The translations under genes and the position numbers were made by a program. Under the pieces are notes generated by a model that made no database searches, was not told where the DNA came from, and saw only the letters and a program-made list of their open reading frames with translations. Below, piece by piece: positions 49,570 through 58,040 of a stretch of DNA of 64,000 nt (positions are counted from its first letter, which is position 1; the number at the start of each line of letters is the position of its first letter). The stretch spans positions 1 through 64,000 of the forward strand of contig DASZBX010000070.1 in assembly GCA_035943635.1 (NCBI GenBank). Reading direction: 5' to 3'. This DNA is from DASZBX01 sp035943635 (GTDB lineage Bacteria > Actinomycetota > Actinomycetes > Streptomycetales > Catenulisporaceae).

Positions 49570-50478
49570 TCAGTCGGGCCGGGCCACGGCGAGCATCGTC
49601 CGGCCCCGGCGGGCCTCGCGCTCGAAGTCCGCGTCGTCGAAACTCTCGGCCACCACCCAGCCGGCCCGGGCGAGCAGGTCGCGCTGGCCCGCCGCGGGCA
49701 GGATGGTCCGCCACGGTTCGTTCACCGCGTTGCGCCGGGCCTCGTTCGCCCTCTGCGCCACCACCTGGGAGTCGATCCCCTCGGCGTGCACGGCGAGGCT
49801 GGCCAGCAATCGGCTGTCGGCGTCCGCCCGGGAGCGCAGTCCGCCGAGCAAGTCGATCGTCGCGGGCTGGTCGAGATACACCAGCAGTCCTTCGCAGATG
49901 AACACCGAGGCCTGATTCGGGTCGTGGCCGTTGTCGGCGAGCACGTCCGCGGCCTTGACGTGCCGGAAGTCGGCCGCGGCGAGGACCAGGCCCTCGGTGT
50001 CCGCCCCCATCCGCTGGAGCCGCAACCGTTTGTCGGCCTGGGTATCCGGATGATCGAGTTCGAAGTACCGCACCCCCGGCACCCGGAATCGCAGGGCACG
50101 GTCATCGTATCCGGCGCCGAGGATCACGACCTGGCGCACGCCTCGGTCCAGTGCCGCGAGTACCTGCTGGTCGAAGAACTGAGTGCGGGCACTGATATGT
50201 ACCCGGTGCTGTTCCGCGCGCCCGGTCGGCATGCCCTCGCACAGTGCGGCCTGGGCGTTCGGATCGCCGCCCGGGGTGTGCGGCCGGATCAGGTCCGCCC
50301 GGACCCGCGCGACCGCCTGGCTGCTGCGCGACGGCGTCGGTTTGGTCGCCGCGGCCATGACCGGCTCCGATATCGTCGCCGACGGGGTGGTCTCCGGCCC
50401 CGCGCCCGGCCGCGCCGGCACCTGGTTCTTCATCCGTTTCCACGGCCACCACGAACGCTTGCTCTCTGCCTGAGTCAT
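49570..50478 (-). CDS. SAM-dependent methyltransferase, LCMT-like (TIGR00027 type)
   Basis: A 302-residue methyltransferase of the leucine carboxymethyltransferase-like group common in actinobacteria. SAM-binding text is QVVILGAGYDDRALRFRVPGVRYFELDHPDTQADKR, then SVFICEGLLVYLDQPAT. The end, AGWVVAESFDDADF, is also typical. Start is uncertain: ATG 50478 adds a charged head of 40 residues, while ATG 50358 (MAAATKPTP) gives a more usual length. It is divergent from the MarR gene, with about 117 bases between that hold palindromic sites, so MarR may regulate it. Substrate unknown. Confidence 0.85.
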   Translation of the reverse strand: MTQAESKRSWWPWKRMKNQVPARPGAGPETTPSATISEPVMAAATKPTPSRSSQAVARVRADLIRPHTPGGDPNAQAALCEGMPTGRAEQHRVHISARTQFFDQQVLAALDRGVRQVVILGAGYDDRALRFRVPGVRYFELDHPDTQADKRLRLQRMGADTEGLVLAAADFRHVKAADVLADNGHDPNQASVFICEGLLVYLDQPATIDLLGGLRSRADADSRLLASLAVHAEGIDSQVVAQRANEARRNAVNEPWRTILPAAGQRDLLARAGWVVAESFDDADFEREARRGRTMLAVARPD

Positions 50479-50510
50479 ACGGATATCGTACGCACAAGCT
50501 TACTAATAAG
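50478..50510. promoter_or_regulatory. Candidate MarR sites in divergent promoter
   Basis: TACG-GATAT-CGTA at 50478-50490 and CTTA-CTAA-TAAG at 50499-50510 are short symmetric sequences between the methyltransferase and MarR genes, the usual place for autoregulatory MarR operators. The arms are only four bases each, so this is tentative. Confidence 0.35.
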
Positions 50511-50594
50511 TCACGTCGGTTCGCCGAACTTGCCACTCAAGCGCATGAAAGCCGGGCTGCCGCCGCACAAACAGTTCGTGATAGCGTAGGAAAT

Positions 50595-51044
50595 ATGTCA
50601 GAGGACCCGCTGCTCCAGTCGGCCGCCTCGCTGCGCCGCGGCGTGATCCGGCTCAGCCGCAGATTGCAGGCCGAGCGCCCGGAGCACAGCGAACCGCTGC
50701 TGCGGCTGGCCGTGCTCGGCCACCTGAGCCGGGCCGGCGCGCTCAGCCCGGGCGCGCTGGCCGCCGCCGAACGGCTCCAGCCGCAGTCGCTCACCCGCAC
50801 CCTGTTCGGTCTGGAACGCGACGGCCTGATCAGCCGCGAGGTCGACCCGGCGGACCGGCGCCGCTCCGTGCTCGCGCTGACCGAAGCCGGCGCCGAAGCC
50901 CTGCGCCGGGACATGTACCAGCGCGACGGCTGGCTCGCCCGCGCCATCGACGAACAGCTCAACCAGACCGAACGCGAGATCGTCCGGCTGGCCGGCGAAC
51001 TGATGGAACGCCTCGCCGAAGCCGAGTCCGCGCGCGAGAGCTGA
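50595..51044 (+). CDS. MarR family transcriptional regulator
   Basis: A 149-residue winged-helix regulator. The recognition region is LSPGALAAAERLQPQSLTRTLFGLERDGLISREVDPADRRRSVLALTEAGAEAL, with the DPADRRR wing that marks the family. The N- and C-terminal helices form the dimer interface. ATG 50595 begins MSEDPLLQSAAS. Divergent orientation to the methyltransferase at 49570 suggests that it represses that gene and itself. The ligand is unknown. Confidence 0.9.
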   Translation: MSEDPLLQSAASLRRGVIRLSRRLQAERPEHSEPLLRLAVLGHLSRAGALSPGALAAAERLQPQSLTRTLFGLERDGLISREVDPADRRRSVLALTEAGAEALRRDMYQRDGWLARAIDEQLNQTEREIVRLAGELMERLAEAESARES

Positions 51045-51260
51045 GGGACGGTGCGCCGCTCTCGAATCGCCGTTCGCCGGCCGAGTTCGCGCGCGGGGGC
51101 TGAAGTCCGGGCCGGCCGGGTCCAGCCGGGCCCCGGGCCGCGGGCACTGCGCCGACCGGGTGAGGTCGGTGTGACGACACATCAGTAAACAGTTTTACGT
51201 ACGGCCGTTCCGGGAACGGACCCGCTGGCGGACCAGGGGGATCGAACGGAAGGCCGGGCC

Positions 51261-53051
51261 TTGACTGCCGCAGCGGACGACGACCACGGACACAGGCCAG
51301 GTGCGCGCAAAAGCAAAGGCGCAGGCACCGCCGCGGGCCCCGGCATCGCCGCGGCCGCGAGCAGCAGCCCGGGCCCGAGCGCGGGTGCCAATCCCGATCA
51401 GAACATCGGACCAGGCAGCGGCTTCGCCCCGGAAGCCGACCGCAGCACTGGCAGCAGCCCTGGTCCGAACACGCGCGACGACTCCGCCCCGGGCCCCGAC
51501 CGCGGCAGCACCACAGCCACCGGCACCGGCGCGAAAGTCCGCCTCGCCCCGCGCCGCAGCCTGGTCCCGGCCCGGATCGACCGCCTGCCCTGGAGCCGGT
51601 TCCACTGGCTGGTCATCGTCGGCCTCGGCGTGTCCTGGATCCTGGACGGGCTGGAGATCCAGATCGTCTCCCAGGCCGGCTACCAGCAGAGCCTGCACCT
51701 GACCAACGGCCAGGTCGGCGCGGTCGGGTCGGTGTACCTGGCCGGCGAAGTCGTCGGCGCCCTGGTCTTCGGCCGGATCACCGACACGCTCGGCCGGCGC
51801 AAGCTGTTCATGGTCACGCTCGGCGTCTACCTGCTCGCCAGCGGGCTCGCGGCCGGCTCCTGGGACCTGTGGTCGCTGCTGGTCCTGCGCTTCATCGCCG
51901 GGACGGGCATCGGCGGCGAGTACACCGCGATCAACTCGGCGATCGACGAACTCATCCCCTCGCACTACCGCGGCCGGGTGGACATCGCGGTGAACGGCAC
52001 CTACTGGGGCGGCGCGGCGCTGGGCGCGGCGGCGAACCTGTACCTGCTGTCCGACCACGTGCCGCAGAACCTCGGCTGGCGGATCGGGTTCCTGATCGGC
52101 CCGGCGATCGGCCTGGCGATCATCTCGCTGCGCCGGACCATCCCGGAGAGCCCGCGCTGGCTGATGACGCACGGCCGGCAGGACGAGGCCGAGCGCACGG
52201 TCGACGAGATCGAGGCTCGAGTCCGGGCCGAGGGCCACGACCTGGCGCCCGTCCCCGCGGACCGTGCCCTGGAGATCACCCCGACCGGCCCGGTCTCCTA
52301 CCTCCAGATGGCCAAGGTGTTCTTCGGCCAGTACCCGCGCCGCTCGGTGCTGGGCTTCTCGATGATGGTGACGCAGGCGTTCCTCTACAACGCGATCTTC
52401 TTCACCTACGCGCTCGTGCTGGAGCACTTCTACGGCGTGTCCAATGCGCACACCAGTTACTACTTCTTCCCCTTCGCGCTGGGCAACCTGCTCGGGCCGC
52501 TGCTGATCGGGCACCTGTTCGACACCGTCGGCCGGCGCAAGATGATCCTGTTCACGTACGGCACATCCGGCGTGCTGCTGCTCGTCTCGGCGTACTTGTT
52601 CCATGCCGGCGCGCTGACCGCGGTCACCCAGACCGCCTTCTGGTGCGTGATCTTCTTCCTCGCCTCGGCCGGCGCGTCCTCGGCGTACCTGACGGTCAGC
52701 GAGATCTTCCCGCTGGAGCTGCGCGGGCAGGCGATCTCCTTCTTCTTCGCCATCTCGCAGGGCGCCGGCGGAGTCGTCGCGCCCTACCTGTTCGGCCACC
52801 TGATCGGCGGTTCGGACAACCCGCACCCGGACCGCACGCCGCTGTCCTGGGGGTATGCGATCGGCGCGGTGATCATGATCACGGGCGGAGTGATCGCCTG
52901 GTACTTCGGCGTCGACGCCGAACGCAAGTCCCTGGAGGACATCGCCCCGCCGCTGTCGGCCGCGGGCTCCGGCGGCCGCGGCGCCGGCGGCTCTGGAAAG
53001 GGCCCCGGAAACGGCCCCGGGGCCGGTCCCCGCCGCCCGGAATCGGCGTGA
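51261..53051 (+). CDS. MFS transporter (sugar porter-like)
   Basis: A 596-residue major facilitator with 12 predicted helices, from HWLVIVGLGVSWILDGLEIQ through YAIGAVIMITGGVIAWYF. The loop signature GRITDTLGRRKLFMVTLG and RFIAGTGIGGEYTAINSAIDELIPSHYRGRVD match sugar/metabolite:H+ symporters, and the mirrored GHLFDTVGRRKMILF is in the second half. Residues 1-95 before helix 1 are a disordered Gly/Ser/Pro/Ala tract and the C-tail is Gly/Pro-rich; both are unusual. TTG 51261 follows GGAAGG. Substrate is not evident; nearby genes concern nucleobase breakdown, so uptake of such compounds is possible. Confidence 0.85.
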   Translation: MTAAADDDHGHRPGARKSKGAGTAAGPGIAAAASSSPGPSAGANPDQNIGPGSGFAPEADRSTGSSPGPNTRDDSAPGPDRGSTTATGTGAKVRLAPRRSLVPARIDRLPWSRFHWLVIVGLGVSWILDGLEIQIVSQAGYQQSLHLTNGQVGAVGSVYLAGEVVGALVFGRITDTLGRRKLFMVTLGVYLLASGLAAGSWDLWSLLVLRFIAGTGIGGEYTAINSAIDELIPSHYRGRVDIAVNGTYWGGAALGAAANLYLLSDHVPQNLGWRIGFLIGPAIGLAIISLRRTIPESPRWLMTHGRQDEAERTVDEIEARVRAEGHDLAPVPADRALEITPTGPVSYLQMAKVFFGQYPRRSVLGFSMMVTQAFLYNAIFFTYALVLEHFYGVSNAHTSYYFFPFALGNLLGPLLIGHLFDTVGRRKMILFTYGTSGVLLLVSAYLFHAGALTAVTQTAFWCVIFFLASAGASSAYLTVSEIFPLELRGQAISFFFAISQGAGGVVAPYLFGHLIGGSDNPHPDRTPLSWGYAIGAVIMITGGVIAWYFGVDAERKSLEDIAPPLSAAGSGGRGAGGSGKGPGNGPGAGPRRPESA

Positions 53052-53159
53052 TCGGCCGTACCGTCAGACGAACGGATCCCGTTGCCCGGCAAGGCGATCC
53101 GCGCCGCCGGACCATCCTGATCCCGGTCATCCGGCCAGTTCACAAGATCAGCAGACAGC

Positions 53160-53192
53160 GCTGTAACGCTTTTGCCCGCACAGCGTTACAGC
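53160..53192. promoter_or_regulatory. Inverted repeat before nucleobase operon
   Basis: GCTGTAACGC (53160-53169) and GCGTTACAGC (53183-53192) form a perfect 10-base inverted repeat with a 13-base spacer. It lies 109 bases after the MFS stop and 100 bases before the operon's first start. It can be a terminator or, with its AT-rich half sites, an operator. Confidence 0.5.
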
Positions 53193-53291
53193 ACGGCACT
53201 ATGGTGCCGATCGTCGTGACTTCTACTGTTCGGTTAACGGTATCCCGCCGCGCGGGGTACGGCGGCTTTCCGATCCTGCCGAGGAGGCGCC

Positions 53292-53531
53292 TTGACTTGT
53301 GGAGTGGTCCCAGCCGACCGGGAATCCCCCGGGGCGGCCGGGGTGGTGCAGCTCGAAGCCGTGGTGACCCCGTCGGCCCGGGCCACCGCGACCGCGAGCA
53401 CCGAGCGCGGGGCGGCCACTGCGGCCGGTGTCCGCCCGCAGAACCCGTGGTACACCGTGTCCGCCTCGGGTATCAGGACCATGATCGTGTCGGCCGCTCC
53501 CGCGGCGGCCGCGCAGAAGCTCGGGGGCTGA
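53292..53531 (+). CDS. Small hypothetical protein, first gene of operon
   Basis: A 79-residue frame from TTG 53292, after GAGGAGG, to the stop three bases before the UraD-like gene. It is Ala/Thr/Val-rich: VVQLEAVVTPSARATATASTERG and NPWYTVSASGIRTMIVSAAPAAAA. No motif or family is visible. The short gap to the next start suggests translational coupling. The ribosome-site region GCCGAGGAGGCGCC also occurs before the amidohydrolase gene at 54627. It may be a genuine small protein or a leader ORF. Confidence 0.4.
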   Translation: MTCGVVPADRESPGAAGVVQLEAVVTPSARATATASTERGAATAAGVRPQNPWYTVSASGIRTMIVSAAPAAAAQKLGG

Positions 53532-53534
53532 GCC

Positions 53535-54299
53535 GTGGCGTCGACCGCGTACCGCCGGATCTCCGCCGACCCCGGGGTGGACTGGCTGGACGAACTGCCC
53601 GGCCCGCAGGCCCGCGAGGTGCTCTGGGACTGCTGCGGCTCGGCCCGGTGGGCCGGGCAGGTGGCGGCGGCCCGGCCGCTGCGCACCCGCGGCCGGCTGC
53701 TGGACTACGCCGACTCGGCGATCCGCCGGCTGGAGTGGACCGAGGTGCGCCAGGCGCTGGTCTCCTTCCCCCGGCTGGGCGAGGCCGCCGGGACCGACCC
53801 GACCCGGTCCAGCTGGTGGACCCGGCGGGAGTGGCAGGTGTTCGCGGCGGCCGGCTTCGAGGACGAGGCCCTGGCCGAGGCGGCCGGGCACGGCGCCCGC
53901 GAGTACGAGCGCAGGTTCGGCTACGTGTTCCTGGTCTGCGGCCAGGGCCGGACCGCGCGGCAGATCCTGGCCGCGCTCTCCACCCGGCTCAACAACGACC
54001 CCCGGATGGAGCGGCTGGTGGTCCGGGCCGAGCTGGCCGCGGTCACCCGGGTCCGCCTGGTCACCCTGCTCACCCACCCGGCCCGGGCCACCTGGCCGGC
54101 CCAACCGGCGTACCCGGGCTACCGCGCGTCGGCGGGCGGGCATGCGCCGCAGCGCCTACTGTCGGCCGTGTCGACTGCGTCGGCCGCCTCGGCGACGTCG
54201 GGCGGATCGGTCCTGCCGGGCGGCGCGATGTCCGGCGGGGCGGTGCTCGCGGCCGGTCCGGCCGTGGACGCCGGTCCCGGCCTGCGCGGCGCGGCCTGA
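53535..54299 (+). CDS. OHCU decarboxylase-like (UraD family) protein
   Basis: A 254-residue helical protein of the 2-oxo-4-hydroxy-4-carboxy-5-ureidoimidazoline decarboxylase family, which acts in urate breakdown. Recognisable blocks are EVLWDCCGSARWA, EYERRFGYVFLVCGQGRTARQILAALSTRLNNDP and RVRLVTLL. The active-site His of the family's HP-x-x-G motif is replaced by F78 (SFPRLGEA), so the usual catalytic residue is missing. After residue 185 comes a Gly/Ala/Ser-rich tail. Neither uricase nor hydroxyisourate hydrolase is encoded nearby. It may have changed activity. GTG 53535 begins MASTAYRR. Confidence 0.7.
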   Translation: MASTAYRRISADPGVDWLDELPGPQAREVLWDCCGSARWAGQVAAARPLRTRGRLLDYADSAIRRLEWTEVRQALVSFPRLGEAAGTDPTRSSWWTRREWQVFAAAGFEDEALAEAAGHGAREYERRFGYVFLVCGQGRTARQILAALSTRLNNDPRMERLVVRAELAAVTRVRLVTLLTHPARATWPAQPAYPGYRASAGGHAPQRLLSAVSTASAASATSGGSVLPGGAMSGGAVLAAGPAVDAGPGLRGAA

Positions 54300-54626
54300 C
54301 CCCGGCGGCCGGGCCGCAGGCCTGACGCGGCGCGCGGCCGCACGGCCGACCGTTCACCCGGTCGGCCTACGCCTGGTTCCTCCGGCCGAGTGACCGTTCG
54401 ACCGGGCGACCGGGCGATGACCGGCCCGGCGATCCGGCCGTCCGGTCGCCGAACCACCCGCTCCCGGCGGCCGCGAACGCACCACCATCGAGCCCGCAGC
54501 GGCGCACCGCAGGCGAACACGGCCCGTAAACCGTCGAAATGTCCTCAGTATCCCGATATATCTGTTACCAGACCCGACCCCCGACCCCGCCTGACATACC
54601 GTCATTCCGCCGAGGAGGCGCCCGAG
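54300..54626. other. Intergenic region before amidohydrolase gene
   Basis: No gene is supported. A TATAT-containing element at 54553-54562 may be a -10 box, and the ribosome site GAGGAGG at 54612-54618 precedes the amidohydrolase start. Nothing else stands out. Confidence 0.4.
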
Positions 54627-55469
54627 ATGAGCCGAGTGGTCCGAGCCGCACTGTTCCAAACCGCCTGGACCGGCGGAACCGAGTCGATGATCGCGGCGCA
54701 CGAGAAGGCGGCCCGGGACGCGGCGGCCCAGGGCGCGCAGATCATCGGCTTCCAGGAGGTGTTCAACGCCCCCTACTTCTGCCAGGTGCAGGAGCCGGAG
54801 CACTACAAGTGGGCCGAGGCGGTCCCGGACGGTCCGACCGTCACCCGGATGAGTGAACTGGCCAAGGAACTGCACATGGTCATGGTGGTCCCGGTGTACG
54901 AGCTCGAATCGGCCGGGTTCTACTACAACACCGCCGCGGTGATCGACGCGGACGGCACCTACCTGGGCAAGTACCGCAAGCACCACATCCCGCAGGTGCG
55001 CGGCTTCTGGGAGAAGTACTACTTCAAGCCGGGCAACCTCGGCTGGCCGGTGTTCGACACCGCGGTCGGCAAGGTCGGCGTCTACATCTGCTACGACCGG
55101 CACTTCCCGGAGGGCTGGCGCGCGCTCGGCCTGGCCGGCGCGGAGATCGTCTACAACCCCTCGGCCACCAGCCGCGGCCTGTCGGCCTACCTCTGGCAGC
55201 TGGAGCAGCCGGCCGCGGCGGTGGCCAACGAGTACTTCATCGCCGCGATCAACCGGGTCGGCGTCGAAGAGTACGGTGACAACGACTTCTACGGCACCAG
55301 CTACTTCGTCGACCCGCGGGGCAAGTTCGTCGGGGAGGTCGCCTCGGACAAGGACGAGGAACTCGTCGTGCGCGACCTGGACATGGCGCTGATCGAGGAG
55401 GTGCGCAACCAGTGGGCGTTCTACCGCGACCGCCGGCCGGAGGCGTACGGACCGCTCACCGAGGCCTGA
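54627..55469 (+). CDS. Nitrilase-superfamily amidohydrolase (beta-ureidopropionase-like)
   Basis: A 280-residue carbon-nitrogen hydrolase. The catalytic triad is E44 in IIGFQEVFN, K118 in YRKHHIP and C155 in YICYDRHFPEG, as in N-carbamoyl-beta-alanine amidohydrolases. The EKYYFKPGNLGWPVFDTAVGKVGV block is characteristic of this subgroup. It would split N-carbamoyl-beta-alanine into beta-alanine, CO2 and ammonia, the last step of reductive pyrimidine breakdown. ATG 54627 follows GAGGAGG. The dihydropyrimidinase gene, making its presumed substrate, starts 22 bases downstream. Confidence 0.85.
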   Translation: MSRVVRAALFQTAWTGGTESMIAAHEKAARDAAAQGAQIIGFQEVFNAPYFCQVQEPEHYKWAEAVPDGPTVTRMSELAKELHMVMVVPVYELESAGFYYNTAAVIDADGTYLGKYRKHHIPQVRGFWEKYYFKPGNLGWPVFDTAVGKVGVYICYDRHFPEGWRALGLAGAEIVYNPSATSRGLSAYLWQLEQPAAAVANEYFIAAINRVGVEEYGDNDFYGTSYFVDPRGKFVGEVASDKDEELVVRDLDMALIEEVRNQWAFYRDRRPEAYGPLTEA

Positions 55470-55491
55470 GACCGACAGGGAGAGAGCAGAC

Positions 55492-56910
55492 GTGAACACT
55501 GTGAATCCGACCGGCCGGACCGTGATCCGCAACGGCCTGGTGATCACCGCCTCGGACGAGTTGCACGCCGACGTCCTGATCGAGGGCGGCAAGGTGGTGG
55601 CCCTGGCCGCCACCGGCAGCGAGGTCGCGGCCGGGTGGACCGCCGAGACCCAGATCGACGCGAACGGCAAGTACGTCATCCCGGGCGGCGTCGACGCGCA
55701 CACCCACATGGAGATGCCGTTCGGCGGGACCACCGCCGCGGACACCTTCGAGACCGGCACCCGGGCCGCGGCCTGGGGCGGGACCACCACGATCGTGGAC
55801 TTCGCGATCCAGTCGGTGGGCGGCACGCTGCGCGAGGGCCTGGACGCCTGGCACGCCAAGGCCGAGGGCCAGTGCGCGATCGACTACGCCTTCCACATGA
55901 TCATGGCGGACGTCACCGAGGACTCGCTCAAGGAGATGGACGGCCTGGTCGACGAGGGGGTCACCTCGTTCAAGCTGTTCATGGCCTACCCGGGCGTGTT
56001 CTACAGCGACGACGGCCGGATCCTGCGGGCGATGCAGCGCTCGTCCGGCAACGGCGGCCTGATCATGATGCACGCCGAGAACGGGATCGCGATCGACGTC
56101 CTGGTCGAACAGGCCCTGGCCGCCGGCAAGACCGACCCGCGCTACCACGGCGAGGTGCGCCACCAGCTGCTGGAGGCCGAGGCCACCCACCGGGCGATCC
56201 AGCTGGCCCGGGTCGCCGGGGCGCCGCTGTACGTCGTGCACGTGTCCGCCGAGCAGGCCCTGGCCGAGATCGCCGCGGCCCGCGACCTGGGCCTGAACGT
56301 GTTCGGCGAGACCTGCCCGCAGTACCTGTTCCTGTCCACGGACAACCTGGCCGAGCCGGACTTCGAGGGCGCCAAGTACGTGTGCAGCACGCCGTTGCGC
56401 CCGCGCGAGCACCAGGCGGCGCTGTGGCGCGGCCTGCGCACCAACGACCTGCAGGTCGTCTCGACCGACCACTGCCCGTTCTGCTTCGCCGGGCAGAAGG
56501 AGATGGGCCGCGGGAACTTCGCCAAGATCCCCAACGGCATGCCGGGGGTGGAGAACCGGCTCGACCTGCTGCACCAGGCCGTGGTCGACGGGCAGATCTC
56601 CCGCCGCCGCTGGGTGGAGATCGCGTGCGCGACCCCGGCCAAGATGTTCGGCCTCTACCCGCGCAAGGGCACCATCGCCCCCGGCGCGGACGCCGACATC
56701 GTGGTCTACGACCCGTCCGACGCCTACACGATGTCGGCCGAGACGCACCACATGAACGTGGACTACTCGGCCTACGAGGGCAAGCAGGTCAGCGGCCGGG
56801 CCCGCACGGTGCTCTCCCGCGGCACCGTGATCATCGACGACGGCAAGTATCTCGGCCACGCCGGACAGGGCAGCTACCAGCGCCGCAGCACCAGCCAGTA
56901 CCTCCTCTGA
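55492..56910 (+). CDS. hydA: Dihydropyrimidinase
   Basis: A 472-residue cyclic amidohydrolase that opens 5,6-dihydrouracil or hydantoins to carbamoyl amino acids. The metal centre residues are H70 and H72 in DAHTHMEMP, K161 (to be carboxylated) in SFKLFMAYPG, H194 in MMHAEN, H250 in VVHVSAEQA and D326 in VSTDHCPF. The length and EFAG-like GMPGVENRLDLL loop fit dihydropyrimidinase rather than allantoinase. GTG 55492 follows GGGAGAGAGC. It sits between the amidohydrolase and an F420-type oxidoreductase, forming a pyrimidine catabolic set. Confidence 0.9.
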   Translation: MNTVNPTGRTVIRNGLVITASDELHADVLIEGGKVVALAATGSEVAAGWTAETQIDANGKYVIPGGVDAHTHMEMPFGGTTAADTFETGTRAAAWGGTTTIVDFAIQSVGGTLREGLDAWHAKAEGQCAIDYAFHMIMADVTEDSLKEMDGLVDEGVTSFKLFMAYPGVFYSDDGRILRAMQRSSGNGGLIMMHAENGIAIDVLVEQALAAGKTDPRYHGEVRHQLLEAEATHRAIQLARVAGAPLYVVHVSAEQALAEIAAARDLGLNVFGETCPQYLFLSTDNLAEPDFEGAKYVCSTPLRPREHQAALWRGLRTNDLQVVSTDHCPFCFAGQKEMGRGNFAKIPNGMPGVENRLDLLHQAVVDGQISRRRWVEIACATPAKMFGLYPRKGTIAPGADADIVVYDPSDAYTMSAETHHMNVDYSAYEGKQVSGRARTVLSRGTVIIDDGKYLGHAGQGSYQRRSTSQYLL

Positions 56911-57026
56911 ACCGCCGCCGGGCCGTAACCGAGTTCTATCGGCGCGGCCCGGCCCCGGTTCTCCACCCCCAGTACGACTCCACCTCAACCGCACGACCCG
57001 ACGAACCTCCCAGAAGGGTGCCCGCC

Positions 57027-58040
57027 ATGGACTTCGGCCTGGTCCTCCAGAACGACCCGCCCGCCGACCTGCTCGTCTCCCGGATGCGCCGGGCGGAGGA
57101 GGGCGGGTTCACCCACGGGTGGACCTTCGACTCGGCCGTGCTGTGGCAGGAGCCGTTCGTCATCTACAGCCGGATCCTGGAGCACACCCGCACGCTGGTG
57201 GTCGGGCCGATGGTGACCAACCCGACCACCCGGACCTGGGAGGTGACCGCGTCCACCTTCGCCACGCTCAACGACATGTACGGCAACCGGACGATCTGCG
57301 GGATCGGCCGGGGCGACTCGGCCCAGCGGGTGGCCGGCCGGCGCCCGGCCACCCTGGACCGGCTGAGCGAGGCGATGCACGCGATCAAGGAGCTGGCCGA
57401 GGGCCGGGAGGCCGAGGTGGACGGCACCGCGATGCTGATCCCGTGGATCAAGGACGGCCGGCTGCCGGTCTGGATGGCCGCGTACGGGCCGAAGGCGCTG
57501 GAACTGACCGGCCGGCAGGCCGACGGCTTCATCCTGCAGCTGGCCGACCCGTACCTGACCGAATGGATGGTCGGCGCGGTGCGTGCGGCGGCGGTCGCGG
57601 CCGGCCGCGACCCGGCGTCGGTGTCGATCTGCGTCGCGGCCCCGGCGTACGTGACCGACGGCAGCCCCGAGGCCGCCGCGCACGCCCGCAACCAGTGCCG
57701 CTGGTTCGGCGGCATGGTCGGCAACCACGTCGCCGACCTGGTCGGCCGGTACGGCGAGGGCTCGGGCCTGGTGCCGGAGGAGCTGACCGCGTACATCAAG
57801 GAGCGGCAGAAGTACGACTACAGCCACCACGGCCGGGCCGGGAACCCGGACACCGAGTTCGTCCCGGACGAGATCGTGGAACGGTTCTGCCTGATCGGCC
57901 CGCCCGAGGTGCATGTCGAGAAGCTCACCAGGCTCAAGGAACTGGGCGTGGACCAGTTCGCGGTCTACGCGATGCACGACGCGATCGAATCGACCGTCGA
58001 CGCCTATGCCGGCGACGTCATCCCGGCATTCGCCTCCTGA
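57027..58040 (+). CDS. F420-type LLM oxidoreductase (TIGR03842 family)
   Basis: A 337-residue luciferase-like TIM-barrel oxidoreductase beginning MDFGLVLQNDPPADLLVSRM, matching the TIGR03842 group of F420-dependent enzymes that accompany dihydropyrimidinase genes. Further blocks are GRGDSAQRVAGRRPAT and PVWMAAYGPKALELTGRQADGF. The tight neighbourhood suggests a role in pyrimidine or hydantoin metabolism, perhaps the oxidoreductive step, which is inference. ATG 57027 follows AGAAGGGTG. Its stop directly abuts the stop of the convergent squalene/phytoene synthase gene. Confidence 0.88.
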   Translation: MDFGLVLQNDPPADLLVSRMRRAEEGGFTHGWTFDSAVLWQEPFVIYSRILEHTRTLVVGPMVTNPTTRTWEVTASTFATLNDMYGNRTICGIGRGDSAQRVAGRRPATLDRLSEAMHAIKELAEGREAEVDGTAMLIPWIKDGRLPVWMAAYGPKALELTGRQADGFILQLADPYLTEWMVGAVRAAAVAAGRDPASVSICVAAPAYVTDGSPEAAAHARNQCRWFGGMVGNHVADLVGRYGEGSGLVPEELTAYIKERQKYDYSHHGRAGNPDTEFVPDEIVERFCLIGPPEVHVEKLTRLKELGVDQFAVYAMHDAIESTVDAYAGDVIPAFAS

